DNA of 11,703 nucleotides from Comamonadaceae bacterium. GTDB lineage: Bacteria; Pseudomonadota; Gammaproteobacteria; Burkholderiales; Burkholderiaceae_C. Of this stretch, positions 7,181 through 11,703 are shown in pieces; the stretch's first letter is position 1, and every line of letters begins with the position of its first letter. The notes under the pieces were generated by a model, which saw only the letters and a program-made list of their open reading frames with translations, had not been told where the DNA came from and ran no database searches. The position numbers and the translations under genes are program-made. Location of the stretch: assembly GCA_947458345.1 (NCBI GenBank), contig CANHBU010000023.1:1-11703 (forward strand). Reading direction: 5' to 3'.

Positions 7181-7858
7181 ATGAGCCCCGCCCGCCCATC
7201 GCCACACCGCAAGAGCCCAGGCCCTCTGCCCGGGACGCGCCGGCTCGCAGGTGAGCCGGGAGTTGCGCAGGGAGTTGCGCAGGGGCCGGCCCAGCAGGCA
7301 GCAACCGAGCCATTGGCCGCCTTGCCGGCCAAGGTGGCGGCCAAGGTGCCGGCTTTGCTGACTGCCGTGCTAAGCGCCCTGCTGATAATCGCAGCGCCGG
7401 CGCGTGCCGATGAATACGCCGAAGTCAACCGCCTCAGCCGCAACGGCCAGCCGCAGCAGGCGCTGGCCCGCGCCGAGGCCCACCTGGCCAGCAAGCCGCG
7501 AGATCCGCAGATGCGTTTCATGCGCGCGGGCATCCTGGTCGAACTCGACCGCAAAGACGAGGCCGAAAAAATGCTGGTGGCCCTGACCCAGGACTACCCC
7601 GAACTGCCCGAGCCTTACAACAACCTGGCCGTGCTTCTGGCCGCGCGCAACGAGCTCGAGCAAGCCCGCGCCGCCCTAGAGATGGCCCTGCGCAACGACT
7701 CGGCCTACGCCACCGCGCACGAAAACCTGGGCGATGTCTTGGCCCAACTGGCCGCCCGCTCTTATGCCAAGGCCATGGAGCTCGAACCGAGCCGCCAGCG
7801 CATTGCGCCCAAGCTCGAGCTGCTGCGCCAGCTCGGGCAAAAACCGCCTCAACCCTGA
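7181..7858 (+). CDS. Exported TPR-repeat protein
   Basis: The protein is a small tetratricopeptide-repeat scaffold, probably periplasmic, with no known enzymatic role. From ATG 7181 it has 225 residues. A hydrophobic segment (about 57-72, ALLTAVLSALLIIAA) ends in ARA before DE, a good signal-peptidase I site after residue 76. TPR-like helices follow at roughly 77-106, 107-140, 141-174 and 175-205, including PEPYNNLAVLLAARNELEQA and YATAHENLGDVLAQLAA. The 56-residue Pro/Ala-rich stretch before the hydrophobic segment is unusually long and contains a 4-residue duplication. GTG at 7334 would give a conventional signal peptide and a 174-residue precursor, so the true start is uncertain. It precedes the exported cyclophilin by 16 bases, suggesting an envelope protein-folding context (inference). 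Confidence 0.85.
   Translation: MSPARPSPHRKSPGPLPGTRRLAGEPGVAQGVAQGPAQQAATEPLAALPAKVAAKVPALLTAVLSALLIIAAPARADEYAEVNRLSRNGQPQQALARAEAHLASKPRDPQMRFMRAGILVELDRKDEAEKMLVALTQDYPELPEPYNNLAVLLAARNELEQARAALEMALRNDSAYATAHENLGDVLAQLAARSYAKAMELEPSRQRIAPKLELLRQLGQKPPQP
7259..7282. repeat. 12-bp perfect tandem duplication
   Basis: GGAGTTGCGCAG occurs twice back to back (7259-7270 and 7271-7282). If ATG 7181 is used it lies in frame and duplicates Gly-Val-Ala-Gln in the long leader of the TPR protein; otherwise it is in the untranslated leader. Confidence 0.8.
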
Positions 7859-7874
7859 CCTGCGCCACAACCCC

Positions 7875-8561
7875 ATGACTTTTGCCCCCTGCCCCAGACG
7901 CCTGTTTCTTATCGCAGTGCTCGCTGCAGCCAACCTGGCCGGCGCTCTGGCGCACGCGCAAAGCACGCCGCGGGTACGCTTTATCACCAGCGACGGCGAA
8001 TTCGTGGTCGAGCTCTATCCCGACAAGGCGCCCAAAACCGTCGAGAACTTTCTGCAGTATGTGCGCGACAAGCACTACGACGGCACCGTCTTTCATCGGG
8101 TGATCGAAAGCTTCATGATCCAAGGCGGAGGCTTTGACGCGCAGTACCGGCAAAAACCGACACGCCCGCCGATTGCCCACGAAGGGCGCGAGGCGCTGGC
8201 CCGTGGCGGTCCGCTCAACGTCAACGGCACGATCGCCATGGCCCGCACCAGCGATCCCAATTCGGCCACGGCGCAGTTCTTCATCAACGTCAAAGACAAC
8301 GACTTTCTCAATCCGACGCCCATTCCAGCAGGCGACCCGGTGGCGCGTTTCGAATACCAGGGGCGGGTGTACGAAAATGTGCCCCGCGCCAACTTGCTGG
8401 CCGCGCCGCAGCTATTTGGCTATGTGGCTTTTGGCAAAGTCATCAGCGGACTCGACGTCGTCAGCAAGATCAAGTCCAAGCCCACCGGCGCCGGCGGCCC
8501 CTTCCCCACCGATGTGCCCCGCACGCCGGTGGTCATCGTCTCAGCAACAGAACTTCGCTAA
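7875..8561 (+). CDS. Periplasmic peptidyl-prolyl cis-trans isomerase (cyclophilin)
   Basis: This is a PpiA-like cyclophilin that speeds proline isomerisation during folding of exported proteins. The 228-residue precursor starts with an Arg-containing n-region, a hydrophobic core ([15 protein letters not shown]) and AHA before QS, a clear Sec signal peptide cleaved near residue 28. Cyclophilin active-site elements are FHRVI (Arg75), MIQGGGF (Gln83) and AQFFINV (134-140). Compared with the neighbouring cyclophilin it has two extra loops: one after QKPTRPPI and a longer one between NDFLNPTPI and YVAFGKVI (about 150-183). The start is the first ATG giving the signal peptide. It lies 16 bases after the TPR gene and 4 bases before its cytosolic paralogue. 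Confidence 0.93.
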   Translation: MTFAPCPRRLFLIAVLAAANLAGALAHAQSTPRVRFITSDGEFVVELYPDKAPKTVENFLQYVRDKHYDGTVFHRVIESFMIQGGGFDAQYRQKPTRPPIAHEGREALARGGPLNVNGTIAMARTSDPNSATAQFFINVKDNDFLNPTPIPAGDPVARFEYQGRVYENVPRANLLAAPQLFGYVAFGKVISGLDVVSKIKSKPTGAGGPFPTDVPRTPVVIVSATELR

Positions 8562-8565
8562 CACC

Positions 8566-9075
8566 ATGAGCAACCCAAAAGTCCAACTCCACATCACCAA
8601 CCTGGGCAGCATCACCGTCGAACTCGACGCAGAAAAAGCGCCCAAAAGCGTGGCCAACTTCCTGAACTACGTCAACAAGGGCCACTACGACGGCACCGTG
8701 TTTCACCGGGTGATCCCTGGCTTCATGGTCCAAGGCGGCGGCTTTGCGACGGGCATGAAGCAAAAACCCACCGACGAAGCGATTGAAAACGAGGCCAACA
8801 ACGGCCTGAAGAACAACCATTACACCCTGGCCATGGCCCGAACGAGCGCGCCGCATTCGGCCACGGCCCAGTTTTTCATCAACATCGCCGACAACGACTT
8901 TCTCAACCACAGCGCACCCACGCCTTCGGGCTGGGGCTACGCCGTGTTTGGCAAGGTCATTGAAGGCACCGAAGTAGTCGACCGCATCGCATCGAGCCCC
9001 ACCGGCCGGCGCGGCTTTCACGACGACGTGCCCGAGCAAGACGTGGTCATCGAGAAGGCTCAGGTGCTGGCCTGA
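8566..9075 (+). CDS. ppiB: Cytosolic peptidyl-prolyl cis-trans isomerase B (cyclophilin)
   Basis: This 169-residue cyclophilin has no signal peptide and should act in the cytoplasm. Active-site residues are intact: Arg48 in FHRVI, Gln56 in FMVQGGGF, Phe103 in AQFFINI and the WGYAVFGKV strand containing Trp123, the position that in eukaryotic cyclophilins affects cyclosporin binding. Length and sequence match bacterial PpiB. It begins 4 bases after the stop of the exported cyclophilin. The two share near-identical stretches around [10 protein letters not shown] and QGGGF, so they look like an ancient tandem duplication in which one copy gained or kept an export signal. Confidence 0.95.
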   Translation: MSNPKVQLHITNLGSITVELDAEKAPKSVANFLNYVNKGHYDGTVFHRVIPGFMVQGGGFATGMKQKPTDEAIENEANNGLKNNHYTLAMARTSAPHSATAQFFINIADNDFLNHSAPTPSGWGYAVFGKVIEGTEVVDRIASSPTGRRGFHDDVPEQDVVIEKAQVLA

Positions 9076-9089
9076 ACCGGGCAGGCGGC

Positions 9090-9872
9090 GTGACAGCGGG
9101 CCTGCGTGAACTCCAGGCGCCTGAAACATGGCGCACGCTGGACTTCATCTCGGACTTGCACCTGCACGCCGGCGATGCGCAGACCCAAGCGGTCTGGGCC
9201 AACTACATGGCGAGCACACCGGCCGACGCCCTGTTCATCCTGGGCGACCTGTTTGAAGTGTGGGTCGGAGACGACCTGCTCCATGCGCCCGGCCAAGCAT
9301 TTGCCACCGAATGCGCCGACGTGCTGCGCGCCAGCGGCCGGCGGCTTGCACTTTTTTTGATGCACGGCAACCGCGACTTCTTGCTCGGATCGCAGTTGCT
9401 TGCCCACTGCCAGGGCCAATTGCTTGACGACCCCTGCGTGCTCACGGTGGGCAAGCAGCGCTGGCTGCTTGCGCACGGCGACGCGCTGTGCCTGGACGAC
9501 CACAGCTACCTCGCGTTTCGCGCCCAGGTGCGCAGCCAGCCGTGGCAGCAGGCCTTTTTGAGCAAGCCCCTGAGCCAGAGGCAAGACATCGCACGGCAGC
9601 TGCGCGCCCAAAGCCAGCAGGAGCAGGCACAGCGTTGGGCAAGGGGCGAGGGTTACGCCGAAGTCGACGAGCAGGCCGCCCGCCAGGCGCTGCAAGACGC
9701 ACAGGCCCACACCCTGATCCATGGCCACACCCACCGGCCGGCGCGGCACGAGCTGGGCGAGGGTCTGGCCCGCGAGGTGCTCAGCGACTGGGATGCGCAA
9801 AGGGCGCAGGTGCTGCGCCTGAGCCGCACAGCGCAAGGCCAGTGCGAGCTGCAGCGCCTGTCCCTGCTTTGA
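9090..9872 (+). CDS. lpxH: UDP-2,3-diacylglucosamine diphosphatase
   Basis: LpxH hydrolyses UDP-2,3-diacylglucosamine to lipid X and UMP, the fourth step of lipid A synthesis, at the inner face of the cytoplasmic membrane. The 260-residue protein has every metal-binding motif of the calcineurin-like family: SDLHL (21-25), GDLFEVWVGDD (52-62), HGNRDF (92-97), AHGD (128-131) and HGHTHRP (211-217). The extended GDLFEVWVGDD block distinguishes LpxH from other phosphoesterases. No in-frame ATG lies near the 5' end, so GTG 9090, 14 bases after ppiB, is the likely start; the Shine-Dalgarno signal is weak. The presence of lpxH indicates a Gram-negative with lipid A. Confidence 0.94.
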   Translation: MTAGLRELQAPETWRTLDFISDLHLHAGDAQTQAVWANYMASTPADALFILGDLFEVWVGDDLLHAPGQAFATECADVLRASGRRLALFLMHGNRDFLLGSQLLAHCQGQLLDDPCVLTVGKQRWLLAHGDALCLDDHSYLAFRAQVRSQPWQQAFLSKPLSQRQDIARQLRAQSQQEQAQRWARGEGYAEVDEQAARQALQDAQAHTLIHGHTHRPARHELGEGLAREVLSDWDAQRAQVLRLSRTAQGQCELQRLSLL

Positions 9873-9897
9873 AGCCGGCGGCTTGAGCCAGACCCGC

Positions 9898-10689
9898 ATG
9901 ACACACTGGTGGCAGCGCCTTAAAAACCTGGGCCGAGCGCCCGCTCCGATTGCGCAGACGCTATGGGACGCCACCTTGGCGCAGTACCCCTTTTTGATGG
10001 AGCGCAGCCAAGCCGACATCGACGCGCTGCGCCAGGCCAGCGCGCAGTTTCTGCGCAGCAAGCAGTTCAGCGGCGCGCACGGCCTGACGATCACCGATGA
10101 GATGGCCCTGGCCATTGCTGCGCAGGCGTGCCTGCCGGTGCTCAATCTCGGACTGCATTGGTACGACGACTTTCAGGGCATCGTGGTCCACCCCGGCGCC
10201 ATGCTCGCACGACGCGAGCTGCAAGACGAAGCCGGCGTGGTGCACCACTACCGCGAAGAGCTCAGCGGCGAAGCCATGCCCGGCGGCCCGGTCACACTGA
10301 GCTGGCAAGATGTCCAAGAGGCGTGCACCCAGACCGGCTACAACGTGGTGATCCATGAGTTTGTGCACAAGCTCGACATGCGCGACGGCGCAGCCGACGG
10401 CTGTCCACCCCTGCACTCAAGCGCACTGGCGCGGCGCTGGACAGGGGTCATGCAAGCGGCCTTTGACGACTACACCGAAGCCCTGGCCAAGGCCCAACGC
10501 TTCGGCGGCCCCACACCCTGGCTGGACCCCTACGCCGCCACTGCCCCCGCCGAATTTTTTGCTGTGGCCTGCGAGGCCTACTTCGTCAACCGAACCCGAT
10601 TCGCGCTCGAGCTGCCCAGCCTGTTGGCACTGTTCGATGAATTCTTTACAGGCCAGACCCATCGCCCCACGGCCCCGCCACCGCCGTAA
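9898..10689 (+). CDS. mtfA: M90-family zinc metallopeptidase (MtfA-like)
   Basis: The protein resembles E. coli MtfA, a cytosolic zinc-dependent peptidase that binds the glucose repressor Mlc and thereby affects ptsG expression; whether an Mlc partner exists here is unknown. From ATG 9898 it has 263 residues, close to the E. coli length. The zinc motif is HEFVH (153-157) within VIHEFVHKLDMRDG, and a downstream PYAATAPAEFFAVACEAYF (211-229) supplies the expected glutamate ligand, Glu219. A TTG five codons earlier (9883) is an alternative start. The C-terminus ends in a Pro-rich tail. It is the last gene of the rightward cluster, 25 bases after lpxH, with no strong terminator behind it. Confidence 0.92.
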   Translation: MTHWWQRLKNLGRAPAPIAQTLWDATLAQYPFLMERSQADIDALRQASAQFLRSKQFSGAHGLTITDEMALAIAAQACLPVLNLGLHWYDDFQGIVVHPGAMLARRELQDEAGVVHHYREELSGEAMPGGPVTLSWQDVQEACTQTGYNVVIHEFVHKLDMRDGAADGCPPLHSSALARRWTGVMQAAFDDYTEALAKAQRFGGPTPWLDPYAATAPAEFFAVACEAYFVNRTRFALELPSLLALFDEFFTGQTHRPTAPPPP

Positions 10690-10706
10690 AGCTGGCCACC
10701 GCCGCG

Positions 10707-10748
10707 CCCTGTCTCGTCATCGCCCCACCCTGTCTCGTCTTCGCGAGC
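10707..10748. repeat. 21-bp imperfect tandem repeat after mtfA
   Basis: CCCTGTCTCGTC occurs at 10707-10718 and 10728-10739, in 21-base units that also share most of the following bases (ATCGCCCCA versus TTCGCGAGC). It lies in the 153-base gap between the convergent mtfA and MmgE/PrpD genes, where no gene or strong terminator is visible. Confidence 0.6.
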
Positions 10749-10813
10749 AAGCAAACGATCCAGCAGCGGGCGCAAACAAGCCAACAAGGGCCCGCCGCTG
10801 CGCTCAAAAGGGC

Positions 10814-10849
10814 TGAACTCAGGCTCGAACTTAGGCCCGAACTTAGGCC
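10814..10849. repeat. 12-bp repeat carrying three in-frame stops
   Basis: CGAACTTAGGCC is present twice exactly (10826-10837 and 10838-10849), preceded by a diverged third copy TGAACTCAGGCT (10814-10825). The rightmost copy contains the stop codon of the MmgE/PrpD gene. As 12 is a multiple of three, reading on in the minus-strand frame meets TAA, TAA and TGA at four-codon intervals. Confidence 0.75.
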
Positions 10850-11631
10850 TGGGCCTGAACGAGCGCGGCGCGCAGCCCAGACAGCGGCGCGCCCTCGGAC
10901 AGGGCCAAGCAGCTTTGCACGATGTCTTGGCCGATGACCGGGCTCAGGCCGGCCGCGCCCATCAGGCGCAGGGCCTTGTCCTGGATCTCCCGGACCGAAA
11001 GCGGGTTTTCCGGGTCGCCCTTGGCGGTGTGTACGGTGACCGTATGCCGGGCGCCACCGGCATCGCGCAGGTGCACGGTGGCACCGTAGCGCTCGGGATA
11101 GGCGGCGGTCATGTCCGCATCGCAGTGCAGGCGCACCTTGGCGCGTAAATCGGCAATCTGGCGGTCGTCGCGCGCATCGCTGTGGCTGTCGCGCAGATTC
11201 ATGTCACCGCGCGACCAAGCCACGGCTGCAGCGTGCTGCAGGCTAAAACGCGCCTGATGGTCCGAACGCGGCGTGGCGCAGTCGGCAAAGGAGATGGCAT
11301 CGGCGTAGGTGTGCACATCGATCGACTCAATCGGCGTGGACGCACCGACCTGGGCCCGCAAGGCGATGACGGCCTCGATCACCGGGTGGACATGGCGGCA
11401 GGCGGACCAGGGCTTGAAGCTGACCTCGTGCATCATCCAGCCAGCATCGGGATGCTGCAGCACAGCCTGCGCGTCCACTGGTCCACAGGCAGCCGCAAAA
11501 AAACCATGCTCACCTTCAAGAATCTGGCGGGCGCCTGCAAAGCCGATGCGCGCGAGATCGGCAGCGAGCAGGCCCGACTGCGCACTTCGGCCCGTCGCCG
11601 GCAGATCGTTTACAGCAAGCCTGAGACCGTT
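10843..11631 (-). pseudogene. 5'-truncated MmgE/PrpD family gene
   Basis: The minus-strand frame encodes the C-terminal part of an MmgE/PrpD protein, the family of 2-methylcitrate dehydratase and cis-aconitate decarboxylase. Recognisable pieces, N to C, are GRSAQSGLLAADLARIGFAG, ILEGEHGFFAA, SFKPWSACRHVHPVIEAV, and a C-terminal VHTAKGDPENPLSVREIQDK. Family members are about 450 residues; the frame here holds 262 codons and only about 250 resemble the family. Upstream of GRSAQSG (about 11595) similarity stops, there is no ATG, and the frame closes with TAA at 11634-11632. Neither other minus frame out to the window edge resembles the missing part. GTG at 11478 could start a 211-residue product but would cut into the conserved region. 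I therefore read it as a truncated remnant; an undetected frameshift further upstream is less likely. It is convergent with mtfA. Confidence 0.75.
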
Positions 11632-11703
11632 TTACGTCATGTGAACCCCAGTGTGGCGGCGGGCTTCGGCGCGTCCTTCGAGTACGCCTCAGGACCTTAC
11701 AAC
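11605..11703. other. Unassigned sequence at the right edge
   Basis: These bases are unrelated to the MmgE/PrpD family and locally lower in GC (19 of 40 at 11601-11640, by hand count). A + strand frame stays open from ATG 11506 to the window end, but its first half is antisense to the MmgE/PrpD coding sequence, and I do not recognise the rest (ETVLRHVNPSVAAGFGASFE and on). It could be the end of an insertion element or another gene entering the window. Confidence 0.3.

Noticed and set aside
9060..10145. A 361-codon open frame on the minus strand opposite lpxH and mtfA
   Set aside because: It is antisense to two well-supported genes with intact catalytic motifs, has no recognisable domain, and is explained by high GC content.
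10768..10808. GCAGCG...CGCTGC inverted repeat after mtfA as a terminator
   Set aside because: The stem is interrupted by a bulge, the loop is long and no T-run follows on either strand.
11309..11644. A 111-codon + strand frame opposite the MmgE/PrpD remnant
   Set aside because: The minus-strand frame carries family motifs; the + strand product has none and spans the junction by chance.
1..11703. CRISPR array, toxin-antitoxin pair, phage defence or biosynthetic cluster
   Set aside because: No regularly spaced repeats, no cas-like or toxin-like proteins and no cluster-type enzymes are seen; the tandem repeats present are two or three adjacent units without spacers.

Overview
The window is GC-rich, tightly packed chromosomal DNA. 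Gene order and protein sequences point to a betaproteobacterium of the Burkholderiales, probably Comamonadaceae-like. I base that on the block cysS - alkA-type glycosylase - accA - tilS - lysC - tRNA-Ser and, divergently, TPR protein - two cyclophilins - lpxH - mtfA, which I remember as conserved there. I could not run a search to confirm it.

Layout. Positions 1-1088 hold one gene on the + strand, a predicted lipoprotein of the dienelactone-hydrolase (alpha/beta-hydrolase) family, followed by a short repeat-rich stretch. This segment is visibly less GC-rich than the rest and abuts the 3' side of a tRNA-Ser(GCU) gene (1128-1220, minus) that has a clear rho-independent terminator. From 1293 to 6942 the minus strand carries five housekeeping genes transcribed leftwards: cysS, a DNA-3-methyladenine glycosylase overlapping it by ATGA, accA, tilS and lysC. 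lysC has a candidate promoter of its own and a plausible internal start that would give a separate beta (ACT-domain) subunit.

A divergent promoter region lies around 7030-7062. To its right, 7181-10689 on the + strand is a compact five-gene cluster: an exported TPR protein, an exported cyclophilin, a cytosolic cyclophilin, the lipid A enzyme LpxH and an MtfA-type M90 metallopeptidase, with gaps of 4-25 bases. The right end (10843-11631, minus) is the C-terminal part of an MmgE/PrpD-family protein whose N-terminal half is missing. Beyond about 11600 the sequence is unrelated to that family and I cannot assign it.

The central genes are ordinary: aminoacylation and tRNA modification (cysS, tilS, tRNA-Ser), fatty acid synthesis (accA), aspartate-family amino acids (lysC), base-excision repair, protein folding and envelope lipid A. 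I found no evidence for a new multi-gene system. The points most worth checking are the two edges (a tRNA-adjacent low-GC segment with repeats, and a broken MmgE/PrpD gene at a composition junction), the internal lysC start, and several short tandem duplications at gene boundaries.
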